A DNA stretch of 21,967 bases, from NCBI GenBank assembly GCA_025201865.1, contig MU603079.1:1-21967 (forward strand), read 5' to 3'. Within the stretch, counting starts at the first letter, position 1. Each line of letters begins with the position of its first letter. The position numbers and the translations under genes are program-made. Of the stretch, positions 7,796 to 16,415 are shown in pieces. A model generated the notes under the pieces. The model did not search any database. It was given only the letters and a program-made list of their open reading frames with translations, and was not told the origin of the DNA. Origin of the DNA: Ramicandelaber brevisporus. Lineage: Eukaryota; Kickxellomycota; Ramicandelaberales; Ramicandelaberaceae.

Positions 7796-9763
7796 TTAGT
7801 AGCGACGAACAGTGGCGTCATACATATCCTCCAGCTTGTTAGATGTCATGGTACGCTCAATGACAGCTGCCATCGTAAACAACAAGAATGCAATCTGGGC
7901 ATCAGTGCACTCGCGCTTGCTCTTGACTGTGACATCAATCGTGTAGTCACGCGTGCTTCGGTTCTGCATAATCAGTCTAGCGAACATCAAGAACTCATCG
8001 GAGCCCTTGTCACGAATAAAGAACGTGGCGTTGTGCTTCTCAAACGCTTCATGGCCCTCGTAAGTCATTGACCACTTGAGCTCGACAGCAGAGCGAGCAG
8101 AAGCCTCTGGAATCATCGACTTGCCAGTGAGATCCGGGTCAATGTAGTTGACGTCGGTGTACAGCTTGTAGCTTGGAGCCTTGCCGAGAGACTTGTAGTC
8201 AAGGCACAGCGATGGGCGGCTCGACTTGGTCTTGGCTGGGTACAGTGGCTTGATGTCCATGTCGCTGTAGGCCTCGCGGATACCGGCGCACAGCCAGAGG
8301 CGAGTGGCGCAGACCTGTGGGTGCGAAGCGTGTGCAGCGCTGCTGAATGCCGCAGCCCACTGGCCACAGCCATCCTTGGAAATGTGCTCGTACGAGTAAA
8401 TTGGAATGCCGCGCTCATTGGTGATCTTCAAGTTGTGGCGGTCAAGAGTGCGCGTGATGTTGTTGTAGCCTGGGGTCTTGCTTGGCTGGAACTTGAACTT
8501 GATTTGGTTGCCTGGCAGCGAGTAGCGTCTGGCGCCATTCACGTACGGAGAGGTTGGGCCGGAATATGGAGGTGGCTGTGGAGATGGCGCCTTCGGTGGG
8601 CACGACGGTGGCTGCAAATTAGTTGATGGGAAGGCCGGGAAGGCAGGTGGAGCGCCGCAGCTGCTGGATGGACCTGGCGGATAGGCCGGTGGGTATGCTG
8701 GAGGATAGGCTGGAGGATACGCGTCGGCGCTTGGGAAGGCAAAGCCACCAGCTCCAGATGCCGGGGGATAGCCAGCGTCCGCAGAAGGGAATGCAGGGAA
8801 CTCAAAGCCACCAGCAGGTGGGGCAGTCGTGACTGGTGGGTAGCCTGGATAGCCAGCTGGGCCGGATGGTGGTGGGTATGGCGCTGGAACAGCAGGGTTC
8901 GGGTAGCCGAAGCTGGGCGGTGAGCCTGGCTGTGGGGCTGGATAAGCCGCAGGAGGATAGCCAGCACCAGGAGCAGGTGGGTAACCACCAGCAGATGGGC
9001 CAGGTGGATAAGCTGGAGGGTAGCCAGCATCCGGACGCGGTGGCTGCTGCTGCTGATGTGGAGGAGCTGGTGGACGTGGACCAGGTGCCTGGGGAGGACG
9101 AGCAGGTGGAGTATTCGACGAAAGGGACATGGCGGCAATGCCTGCGGCTGTGGCAGCTACAGCACCGGCACCGGCAGCCAGTGCAAGGTCAGAGTAGTTC
9201 GATGAGCCTGGCTGAGTCTTTGGTGGTGGCGGCGCACTGAACGACGATGGCGGTGGAGTGGACGCAGCAACGCTCGCTGAGGATGGCGGAGGCGGCACTG
9301 GAGGTGGAGCATTGAACGAGCCTGGTGGGCGTGGAGACGGCGCTGTTGCCGCTGCTCCTGGACCAGATGGAGTGGATGACGGCGGTGGCGGAGCATTGAA
9401 TGAAGATGATGGTGGTGGTGGGCCGGGTGGTGGGCCAGATGGAGGGCCACCGCCGCCCGGAGGTCTCACTGGTGGAGTGGCTGAGCTTCCCGGACCGGCA
9501 CCGGCACTGGCACTAGCACTGGTCGGTGCTGGTGACTGGCCTGGCGGGCGACCACTTGGTGGTGGGCCTGGGGGTGGACGGCCTGGTGGCGGACCAGCGG
9601 GCGGACGGCCAGCGGGCTTGCCAGGAGTCTGAGTTGGGCGGCTCAGGTCTGGTGCCCACTTGATTGCTTGCGAGGCGGCCTCGTCTGAGCCATAGTACGA
9701 GGTGTTTGCGCCGCGAGTGCCCTCTTTTGGGCCGTCGTCGTACTGGTTGTTGCCGTAGTTCAT
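7796..9763 (-). CDS. Proline-rich protein with conserved C-terminal domain (possibly Tubby-like/LURP-one-like), 655 aa
   Basis: The ATG is at 9761..9763 (MNYGNNQYDDGPKEG) and the stop is TAA. Residues 1 to about 410 are a low-complexity region of Pro, Gly, Ala and Ser, with repeated PPPGPPP and YPPAYPP units and no hydrophobic segment; such tracts can bind SH3, WW or EVH1 domains or profilin. From about residue 410 the composition changes to a normal globular sequence that starts RRYSLPGNQIKFKF and continues with LKITNERGIPIYSY. It ends with RDYTIDVTVKSKRE and a hydrophobic helix, FLLFTMAAVIERTM. The alternating beta strands followed by one buried C-terminal helix resemble the Tubby C-terminal/scramblase/LURP-one fold, found behind proline-rich tails in several fungal proteins. 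I infer this from pattern only and do not recognise the protein itself. It is convergent with SBDS and divergent from the Scm3-like gene. Confidence 0.88.
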   Translation of the reverse strand: MNYGNNQYDDGPKEGTRGANTSYYGSDEAASQAIKWAPDLSRPTQTPGKPAGRPPAGPPPGRPPPGPPPSGRPPGQSPAPTSASASAGAGPGSSATPPVRPPGGGGPPSGPPPGPPPPSSSFNAPPPPSSTPSGPGAAATAPSPRPPGSFNAPPPVPPPPSSASVAASTPPPSSFSAPPPPKTQPGSSNYSDLALAAGAGAVAATAAGIAAMSLSSNTPPARPPQAPGPRPPAPPHQQQQPPRPDAGYPPAYPPGPSAGGYPPAPGAGYPPAAYPAPQPGSPPSFGYPNPAVPAPYPPPSGPAGYPGYPPVTTAPPAGGFEFPAFPSADAGYPPASGAGGFAFPSADAYPPAYPPAYPPAYPPGPSSSCGAPPAFPAFPSTNLQPPSCPPKAPSPQPPPYSGPTSPYVNGARRYSLPGNQIKFKFQPSKTPGYNNITRTLDRHNLKITNERGIPIYSYEHISKDGCGQWAAAFSSAAHASHPQVCATRLWLCAGIREAYSDMDIKPLYPAKTKSSRPSLCLDYKSLGKAPSYKLYTDVNYIDPDLTGKSMIPEASARSAVELKWSMTYEGHEAFEKHNATFFIRDKGSDEFLMFARLIMQNRSTRDYTIDVTVKSKRECTDAQIAFLLFTMAAVIERTMTSNKLEDMYDATVRRY

Positions 9764-10216
9764 CAGGGTTTATAAAAGTCGTGTCCTGAGCAAGATGCGA
9801 TGAGAATCAGGAAGAAAAAAAAACGGCAACGAGGATGCAACAGTGAATGATAGATAGAGAGAGTGTGTGTGAGAGAAAGAAAGTGACTGAATGAGTTTGA
9901 GTCTGCTCACAAAGACGACCAAGAGGCGACAAGGCGTCGGCAAGCTATATGCACACTCGTGTGCAAGCCATTGCAGAGAAGGACTTGACGTACACTCTTC
10001 TGCAATAGAATAGTGAAGACCACATCCAGTGTGCAGCTAGTGTTGGGCTTCTGGTCGAGAATCACGGTCTGGGTCACTGCGTCAAGCCTCAATGGCTGTT
10101 GGCCAAACGCAAAAGCAACAACAGAAAAAACAACAACAGAAAAAACAACAAACAAAAAGAGCACCAGTTTGCAAGCTCAGAATCCGCTCGGACGATCAAC
10201 AACTGCAGCAGCAATA
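9764..10216. other. Divergent promoter region between proline-rich gene and Scm3-like gene
   Basis: About 450 bases with no ATG-initiated gene of note. TTTATAAA sits eight bases from the proline-rich ATG. GA and GT runs occur at 9850..9890. A perfect 15-base duplication (unit CAACAACAGAAAAAA) lies at 10116..10145, making an A-rich leader for the plus-strand gene. The frame of that gene is open back to 10013 but with GTG rather than ATG, so this is taken as leader. Confidence 0.6.
10116..10145. repeat. Perfect 15-base tandem duplication in A-rich leader
   Basis: Two identical head-to-tail copies of CAACAACAGAAAAAA, with a partial third copy following. They lie 70 to 100 bases upstream of the Scm3-like ATG, probably in its 5' leader. 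Confidence 0.85.
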
Positions 10217-11401
10217 ATGGCAGAGGAGTTGGATCTTGATGATCTAGTGCAGTTGAAGCGAGACTCTCGGGCCAAGCTGCGTGGCATCTTTGAATCAATC
10301 TTCAGTCGATATGGAGGCCCGACAAAGGGACGGCAGACATCATATCAAAAGAGGAACAGGAAGAGGAAAAGACGGTCATTTGATTCTGGCACGACATCGG
10401 GCATTGACGACGACAGTGGTGTCGAAAGCGACGACAGCAACGGCAATGACAATGACAATAACGACGATGATGACGGCCACTTCAGTGACGATAGCGCAGC
10501 TACCGTTGATTTGGGTGAGCTGTCGGACTGTGAGATTGAGGAGCAGAAACAGCGTCGCGAATCGGTGGCTCGGCGATTCCAGCAGAAGCAGCAACAACAG
10601 CAACAACAGCAGCAGCAGCAGTCAAGGCAAAGTGGAACAGAGACACAGTCAACTCCAGTAACAGCAAAAGTAACAGCGACACCAGTAACAACAACAGCAG
10701 TAACAACAGCGACAAAGAAATCGGCGAAAGATGGTAGTCGAAACAGTAAGTACCCGCAGTCTTCGCCTATTCTCAAATTCTCACTACCAGCTCGTACATC
10801 TCCGGAACACCCAGCATCAATTCCTGCACTACCTCCGCCATCGGTTGCAGCATCCATCGTATCCTCAATTCCGACAAAAACAGTGACATCGGCGGCAATA
10901 CTGGAAGCAGCAAGCTCAAAGTCGCCTCGTAAAACAGTCACTGAGAAACCAAAACATACCAGAACCACAGCAAGATCAATATCCTCAGCAACACCAACTA
11001 CAACAAAACCAAGGAGAATAAATGATGGGCATTTACTTGCGGAAGCATTAAAGAATGTGCCACCCCAAACGGCTCCAGCAAGGTCAAAACAACGATCACA
11101 CAAAGATGCACAGCCGCCTACTGCAGTATCACCCACGGCGCCAATAATGGAATCAAGGAAACGGAGGCGAGAGCAGACTGACACTTCAAAGAAACCTCCT
11201 GCCAAAGACACACCAGCCGCAGCGAAGAGGACACAGAGCCGACCAACTCCCACACCGAGTCATTCAGTTTTATCACCGAAGGCATCGTCATGTCCTGTAG
11301 ATGACCGGGTAGCTGAACCCAACACTGACGAGCAGATTCCACAACCAGCTCCACATTTCTGTACAAAAGTGTTTTGCTTTGAATGTGGCAATGTATCCTA
11401 G
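10217..11401 (+). CDS. Disordered nuclear-type protein with Scm3/HJURP-like N-terminus, 394 aa
   Basis: The frame is open from a GTG at 10013, but the first ATG is at 10217 (MAEELDLDDLVQLKRDSRAK). The first 35 residues predict a single amphipathic helix ending FESIFSRYGGP. Its spacing (D-D-L, two Ser-Arg-centred turns, then I-x-x-x-I/F-x-[KR]-Y-x-x-P) resembles the CENP-A-binding helix of the centromere chaperones HJURP and Scm3. After it come a basic cluster KRNRKRKRRS, a likely nuclear localisation signal, and an acidic Asp/Asn/Ser region about residues 60 to 100. A run of 11 Gln is at residues 125 to 135, followed by a long Thr/Ser/Pro/Lys-rich disordered tail. The protein ends with three cysteines in CTKVFCFECGNVS. 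The second half of the Scm3 signature is not evident, so the assignment is tentative. The gene is convergent with the PAF-acetylhydrolase gene. Confidence 0.8.
   Translation: MAEELDLDDLVQLKRDSRAKLRGIFESIFSRYGGPTKGRQTSYQKRNRKRKRRSFDSGTTSGIDDDSGVESDDSNGNDNDNNDDDDGHFSDDSAATVDLGELSDCEIEEQKQRRESVARRFQQKQQQQQQQQQQQSRQSGTETQSTPVTAKVTATPVTTTAVTTATKKSAKDGSRNSKYPQSSPILKFSLPARTSPEHPASIPALPPPSVAASIVSSIPTKTVTSAAILEAASSKSPRKTVTEKPKHTRTTARSISSATPTTTKPRRINDGHLLAEALKNVPPQTAPARSKQRSHKDAQPPTAVSPTAPIMESRKRRREQTDTSKKPPAKDTPAAAKRTQSRPTPTPSHSVLSPKASSCPVDDRVAEPNTDEQIPQPAPHFCTKVFCFECGNVS
10589..10621 (+). repeat. CAG/CAA run encoding 11 Gln
   Basis: An in-frame glutamine tract (residues 125 to 135 of the Scm3-like protein) of mixed CAG and CAA codons. 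It lies between the acidic region and the disordered Thr/Ser-rich tail. Confidence 0.9.
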
Positions 11402-11439
11402 TTACTAAGATACTGCTATTACACATTAATTAGTCAATT

Positions 11440-11445
11440 AATAAA
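11440..11445 (+). terminator. AATAAA poly(A) signal after Scm3-like gene
   Basis: AATAAA lies 39 bases past the TAG stop and about 20 bases before an A-run. The rest of the gap to the convergent lipase gene holds three GAAAGT units at about 11488..11507. Confidence 0.5.
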
Positions 11446-11556
11446 ACAAACTTGTATTACAACAAAAAAAAAAAAAGAGTAAACAAAAAGTGAAAGTGAA
11501 AGTGAAAGCAGGCACAGATGTTGACATTAATGAATGCCTATCGTAAACTTTAAACT

Positions 11557-14073
11557 TTAAAAGAGAAGCTCGGCAGGTCTAACAGCAACATCGACACTAA
11601 ATATCTCATCATCCTCTGGTACATCCTCTGTCAATTCTCCGGGCAGTGTGTTTCTCAAAAACTCTAGCACAGAGCGGTTGATCAGCGAGATGGCGCGTCT
11701 TGGATCAATTGGCCCACCGAGCGACTTGGATTTCCTAAACAAATGCTTGAACAGCAGCGGGAAGTCGCTGGGGTTTTGGTGGCCAGTGCCAATTACTGTC
11801 ACCAGACCAGATTGACCAGAGCGAATGGATGCGAGATGACAGTTGCTTGTGCTGCATGGCGAGCCTGTTGGGCTGTTGTTTGCGAGCGAAGTGTCTATGA
11901 AGAGCGGGTTGGTTTGGTAAGGTGGATTATGAGGAAGAAAAGTTGGCTGAGTATTCTTGGAGTGTAGTGGCTGTTGCTGATGCTGCTGCTGCTCTGATGA
12001 CTGTTGTATTAATGATGCATCTCGAAGTGAGTGGATGAATGGTGAGTCTGCGCTGTTTTCCATTGAATTGGCCATGTACCATGACAATGCCACTTGATTG
12101 TCAGTCCACTGTGAGAATGGCTCAGAGTTGATGGTGAGGACCGGTAACTTGGTGCACTGCTCTCGAGTGACATCCAGAGGGAGCATCCATGGATCAAGAC
12201 AGATACCAGCTGTGAATGCAGCGGGCAAATCGTGCATCGTTTGCAGAATTGTGGCGCCTCCAAAGCTGTGGCCAATTGCAACCATGTTGTTCAGTACCAA
12301 GCGACCACGGAACTGCGAGAATAGCTGTTGACTGCTGCTGCTGCTGCTGCTGCTGCCGACGCCATTATTGGGACTTCCGTTGGTAAAGTGTCGGCCACCA
12401 GTAGATGCAGACGCAGTGCTAGCCGCAAAGTTGGTGGAAACACGCAGTGGAGATGGGCCGGCGCGACGTTCAGGCAACGGCATACTCATGCTTCGCTGGG
12501 ACAACAGATGGCGATGGGTGGGTGCTTGTAATGCCACTCCGTTGCTCACAGTACTGGCTCGTCTTCTTTCGTAGCCACCTGTAGCCGATGACACTGACGC
12601 CGATACCGACGCCTTCGGAACACTTTGTGGCATTACAGATGTGGCTGGGTCCAATAGGTTAACCAGCGGCTGGCCATCATTCAAGCGCTTGAGCAATTCG
12701 ATAGCCAAGCGCACTTCGTTGACTCGCATAAATAGCTGGTTGCGTCTGACTTCCTGCTCGTTCTCAACCTGGTCCTGAATAAACCTAAATGGCCGTGGGA
12801 TGTACTCGAGACCACCAGTAGTTGTGAACGCGGCAGATCCATCTCGATGCTCAATGGCACAGACCACGAAGCCATGCGACGCCAGCTCTCCGCAAAGCGC
12901 AGAATAACCAGATCGACATCCACCAACGCCGTGCGAGAAGATGATAACCGGCAATTGATGCTGATGGCCAGCGGCAGGGTTGTCAGAGTCAACCAGGTCG
13001 ACGTTCTCATGGGCAGGAATCTTGGTGGCGGACATGGTGGCCCACATGAATGGACGGAAGAGCAGCTTAGAGACACCAATGAACTCGCCGTAGCCATTCA
13101 CGAAGCCGGCCCATGGCTCAGGAAGCCATTTGGGCTGCTGTGGAGTGGAGGAGAGTGCGGAGGCAGGTGATGACTCTGGGAGATTGGCAGGGTAGAAGAG
13201 ACGAACCAGCACAGTTCCTGGGATATCGCCACGGGTAGACTCTCTGGATGGAAGAGCGGCGGCTGGTGGTGCCCACTCAATGTCATGGATGCCAACTGGG
13301 TAAACGCCAGTGTATTCGGGAAGCGACGGCATCAACCACGAGCCAGAGGCGTCTGAAGCACTACGAAGACTGCCGTTGCTGCTAGTGGATGTTGAACGGC
13401 GTGGACGCATGCCAGGCTCCACTACAGTCTTCAGTGAGCCACCAGTGTTAGTGACATCACATAGAGTGGAGGAGCTGCTGTTGCTGTTGCTGCTGCTACT
13501 ACTACTGCTACTGCCAGTGGCTTGCACTGTAGGCATTGGTTCCGGATCACACAATGGTGACGTTGTTGCGAGTGGCGGAGTAGCCTTGTTCTGAGCGTTA
13601 CTGGAGTTGCCACCAAAGAGCCACCCAAACATGTTCGGCAGGGCAGAAACAAGTCCGCCACCAGGAAATCGCGGTGACGACGACGCGCTCAATGGAGTCG
13701 TTCCGGAGAGCAATGGGGACGGCGACCAGCTTGGTGATGCTGGAGACGCAGGCGTACCGGGATAACAGCCTGGCGTTGCTGCATAGGTGCCACTGTTGCT
13801 GCCGCTGCGGCTTGAACGTGCAGACATTGCAGGAGTGTATGAAGAAACAATCGACTGTGTTGCGGACAGATAGCTGTCTGCGTTGGCACAAAGTCGACGT
13901 TGCTCAATAAACGCGGCGGATGGTATCATGGGTGGCGGCGAGGACGATGGAGCGGAGCGTGGCGAAGAATGAGAGGAGCAAGGGTTGTTGGTGTGGTTGT
14001 GATGGATATGGCCGGATGGTGGAGATACTGGAGGGCGAGCAGAGGGCTCAAACAAGGTTGATTCAGCTGGCAT
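11557..14073 (-). CDS. PAF-acetylhydrolase-family serine lipase, 838 aa, with long extensions
   Basis: Enzymes of this family (plasma PAF-AH/PLA2G7, intracellular PAFAH2, fission-yeast Plg7) cleave short or oxidised acyl chains at sn-2 of phospholipids. The start is the ATG at 14073 (MPAESTLFEP); the frame continues nine codons further to a GTG. The conserved region begins near residue 250 (YTGVYPVGIHDIEW). The oxyanion motif FSHGVGG is at 379 to 385, the nucleophile elbow GHSFGG has Ser603, the acid Asp627 sits in CLDPWMLPL, and His765 sits in GHQNPSDFPLL. All catalytic elements are present in the right order, so the enzyme is predicted active. Compared with the roughly 400-residue family it has three additions: about 250 disordered Ser/Pro-rich residues at the N-terminus, a roughly 100-residue Ser-rich insert before the nucleophile, and a Gln/His/Asn insert between the acid and the His. 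No clear signal peptide is present. The gene is intron-free. Confidence 0.93.
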   Translation of the reverse strand: MPAESTLFEPSARPPVSPPSGHIHHNHTNNPCSSHSSPRSAPSSSPPPMIPSAAFIEQRRLCANADSYLSATQSIVSSYTPAMSARSSRSGSNSGTYAATPGCYPGTPASPASPSWSPSPLLSGTTPLSASSSPRFPGGGLVSALPNMFGWLFGGNSSNAQNKATPPLATTSPLCDPEPMPTVQATGSSSSSSSSNSNSSSSTLCDVTNTGGSLKTVVEPGMRPRRSTSTSSNGSLRSASDASGSWLMPSLPEYTGVYPVGIHDIEWAPPAAALPSRESTRGDIPGTVLVRLFYPANLPESSPASALSSTPQQPKWLPEPWAGFVNGYGEFIGVSKLLFRPFMWATMSATKIPAHENVDLVDSDNPAAGHQHQLPVIIFSHGVGGCRSGYSALCGELASHGFVVCAIEHRDGSAAFTTTGGLEYIPRPFRFIQDQVENEQEVRRNQLFMRVNEVRLAIELLKRLNDGQPLVNLLDPATSVMPQSVPKASVSASVSSATGGYERRRASTVSNGVALQAPTHRHLLSQRSMSMPLPERRAGPSPLRVSTNFAASTASASTGGRHFTNGSPNNGVGSSSSSSSSQQLFSQFRGRLVLNNMVAIGHSFGGATILQTMHDLPAAFTAGICLDPWMLPLDVTREQCTKLPVLTINSEPFSQWTDNQVALSWYMANSMENSADSPFIHSLRDASLIQQSSEQQQHQQQPLHSKNTQPTFLPHNPPYQTNPLFIDTSLANNSPTGSPCSTSNCHLASIRSGQSGLVTVIGTGHQNPSDFPLLFKHLFRKSKSLGGPIDPRRAISLINRSVLEFLRNTLPGELTEDVPEDDEIFSVDVAVRPAELLF
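12328..12357 (-). repeat. Serine-coding AGC run in PAF-acetylhydrolase
   Basis: About eight AGC codons on the minus strand, just upstream of the segment SQQLFSQFRGRLVLN that leads to the catalytic elbow. A second mixed Ser run is at about 13467..13514 in the N-terminal extension. Confidence 0.85.
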
Positions 14074-14212
14074 CTTATATGAATGGCAAATGAGTATCAC
14101 ACAGTATCACGCGTCACAATGTATACAGTTTACAAGAAAAAATAGCAAGTGGATTCTGCACTGGAAACTGGAAGAGGTAGAGAGTGCTGGATAAACTGTA
14201 TCGGGGCAATGA

Positions 14213-14236
14213 ATGGCTGGATGGCTGGATGGCTGG
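14213..14236. repeat. Three tandem ATGGCTGG units
   Basis: Three perfect 8-base copies, about 140 bases upstream of the lipase ATG and probably within its leader. A related GGATGGATGG motif occurs at about 21766..21786. Confidence 0.85.
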
Positions 14237-14646
14237 CAGTGACGACTTGGCAGAAGAAAAGAGTGATAAAAAAAACACAGGCTGAATGAGTCCGTAATGT
14301 CGACAAGCGATTGCTGAATGGCTAAATTAAATAAGGGCGATCGGAGTGATCGAGGCAGAGTGGGCGATGGTGATGATGAAAGAGGAGGAAGTCCCGGCAA
14401 GAAGTTCGGGATGTTAAGCCCAAGACTCGGAAGGCGGCTGCAGCCCAAACGGCGTAAAATAACAGGGTGATCAACCAGTGTGCTGGATGTTGATCACGAG
14501 AAGCACTGTGAATGAGGAGTGTTGCGGAGAGATAGAGGGGAGGGCTGCACAGCGATATGGCTGTATACTGCACGTGGTGTATGTCGGGGTGTTGAGTATG
14601 TGTATGTAATGTGGTTTGATGTAGTGTGTAGCTGTGACGCCGACTA

Positions 14647-14666
14647 TTGCTTGCTTGCTTGCTTGC
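14647..14666. repeat. Five tandem TTGC units
   Basis: A perfect tetranucleotide microsatellite of five units in the non-coding region upstream of the lipase gene. Confidence 0.9.
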
Positions 14667-16415
14667 TTCTTCCCCCAAAAAATCAAGAGACGGACGAACA
14701 GGAAGGAAGACAATTTGACAAGCTGAAGCGGCAACAGCAGCAACAGCAGCGGCAGCCAGGCGGTCCCAGAGTGGACAAGTAATTGCAGTGCGTGCAGGGG
14801 TGAGTGAATGGGCGACTGGGCGAGTGAGTGAGGGGTGGAGCTGCTTCACAGGAATACGAAAGTTCCCAGTTTGCAAAGGGATGATAAGCGCGCCAATTAG
14901 CAGCCTAACAGCGAAGGCGTGTGGTATGTCAAAACGCGTATTGGAAACAAAGTAAGGAGTTGATAGAGGGAAGAAGAGCGCGATGAAGAGCGAGTTGGAA
15001 GAAAAAAAAAAGAAAGAGAAAAAATGGAATTGACTGGATTGAGCGGCAACACAGCGTAGACTGGTGCTCGCAGATAGGGCGTTGCACAGTGTGAAGAATG
15101 GCTTCTCCCAGTCTGCAGATTTGTTTTGTAAAGCTGCTGCTGCGCCGATTGGAGCGGTTCTTTTCTTCTTTTTCACTGCTTTGACAAGATGATGTGTAGA
15201 GGGCACACGCACGTGAGAGTGGGAAAAAGAGGCGGCTACACAATAGTGATGAATGAGGGTAGGTTTGCGGGAAGTTGGATGCTGGATGCTGGAAGTTGGA
15301 GAATGGAGTGTATGAGCGGAAGGAGACGAACAGGCAGACGGGCAGACGGGCAGGCAGGCTGTGGTATGTGTATAAGAAATATGGAGCGTGTTGTGTATAA
15401 AGTAGTGTGAGCTGAAGTTAATTACAGGACTGTGCAGGCGCCGTAGGTGACCCAGAATGCCGGCTACAAAAGTGTATAGAGTGTATATTGAAGAAGAGAT
15501 ATGAAGAGGCTTTATCACAGAAGACAGACAGAGGACGAGAGACAGAAAGTAGGGTCGACAGGGTTAATATGTAGTAGTGTGGTGAGGGCTATGTATTGTT
15601 GGAAAGGAGAGAGGAAGGGAAGAGGAAGAAAAAGATAGTGAAGATAGTATCGAGTGGAGGCGCGTGTTATATTGACTGCGAAATACGGCGGAAGCTCAAG
15701 TGTCTCTGTTGTTGCTGTTGTTGCTATTGTTGTTGCTACTACTAACACCGCCGTTTCTGAAGAAGGAAAGAGGATGACCAGGAGTAAAGTCAGCTGCTGG
15801 GAGATTTCGATGAAAGTGGCGTCCAGAAGACAAATTATATTCAAGGAGATGCTGATATGAGGGAATATGAGTTCTGACGGCGACTCCGATGAGTGATGTT
15901 AAAGGAGAAGAATAATGTAAACGACAATGACAACGAGGAGGAGGAAGAGAGCTGCAGACAAATATTGTAAGACTAAGCAAACAACAAAAAAACAGGTGAT
16001 GATCGGTGCACAAATGTGCAGAGGAAAAAGAATGAAAAAAAAACAGGAGGGAGAGAAAAGATGGCTGTGGTAGTGCACGAGAGCTTTGTAAAGACCAAGG
16101 GATCGCACAATGTCGCGTCGACGCTTTTTTGTCGTTTTGTTTGCTTGTCAGCGTTGCACATAGTGCTCGTAATATGCACGCGTGCGCAGTCAGAGCGGCG
16201 TGGAGGTCACCCCCGATCGCTGACACAGCTCAGCTCACGAGCGCACGTCAAAGTATCTTTTTTTAGATGCCACGATACACGATCGCGCTCGTGCTCACTG
16301 TGCGTTCATTGGCTTTTGATAAATGCGCAATATTATGTGTGTGTTGTATTCAATAAAAATAGAAATGGCATTGAAAACTATTAATCAATCAAATTAGATG
16401 GCTATTGAAAGTAAA

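Larger units (their letters stand above)
14074..16415. other. 2.34 kb non-coding, purine-skewed region between lipase and Cdc7 genes
   Basis: Both flanking genes are on the minus strand, so this should hold the lipase promoter and leader and the Cdc7 3' end. The plus strand is markedly rich in G and A over about 14150..16080, with A-rich and GGA blocks, so a minus-strand transcript would be CT-rich. The longest open frame (minus, 398 codons) has no ATG and is very low in complexity, so I treat it as a by-product of the skew. Short repeats: three ATGGCTGG units (14213..14236) and five TTGC units (14647..14666). CACGTG palindromes occur at 14571..14576 and 15210..15215. AATAAA is found near 16351 on plus. 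No tRNA or transposon sign was seen. A spliced or short RNA gene cannot be excluded. Confidence 0.6.

Noticed and set aside
8321..9632. Several long plus- and minus-strand frames (Gly- or His-rich) over the proline-rich gene
   Set aside because: They are shadows of the Pro/Gly-rich coding repeats, whose GC-rich codons remove stop codons in the other frames.
9907..10164. Minus-strand frame with a signal-peptide-like hydrophobic start
   Set aside because: It begins with GTG rather than ATG, and the hydrophobic residues come from the reverse of the AAC/GAA repeat upstream of the Scm3-like gene.
10013..10216. Upstream 68-codon extension of the Scm3-like gene
   Set aside because: It has no ATG, only a GTG, and consists largely of a 15-base duplication; the ATG at 10217 begins the recognisable helix.
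11393..11434. Possible small intron after the last cysteines of the Scm3-like protein
   Set aside because: A GT, a TACTAAG branch-like motif and a TAG are present, but splicing would add only a Lys/Asn tail across the AATAAA signal. The unspliced TAG stop is simpler.
14571..15215. CACGTG E-boxes as a regulatory cluster
   Set aside because: Only three occur in about 5.5 kb of non-coding DNA, plus one inside PIP5K coding sequence, close to chance expectation.
14322..15518. 398-codon minus-strand open frame in the purine-skewed region
   Set aside because: It starts with GTG, contains no ATG codon at all, is dominated by Ser/His/Leu/Phe from CT-rich sequence, and matches no family. Stop codons are rare simply because of the base skew.
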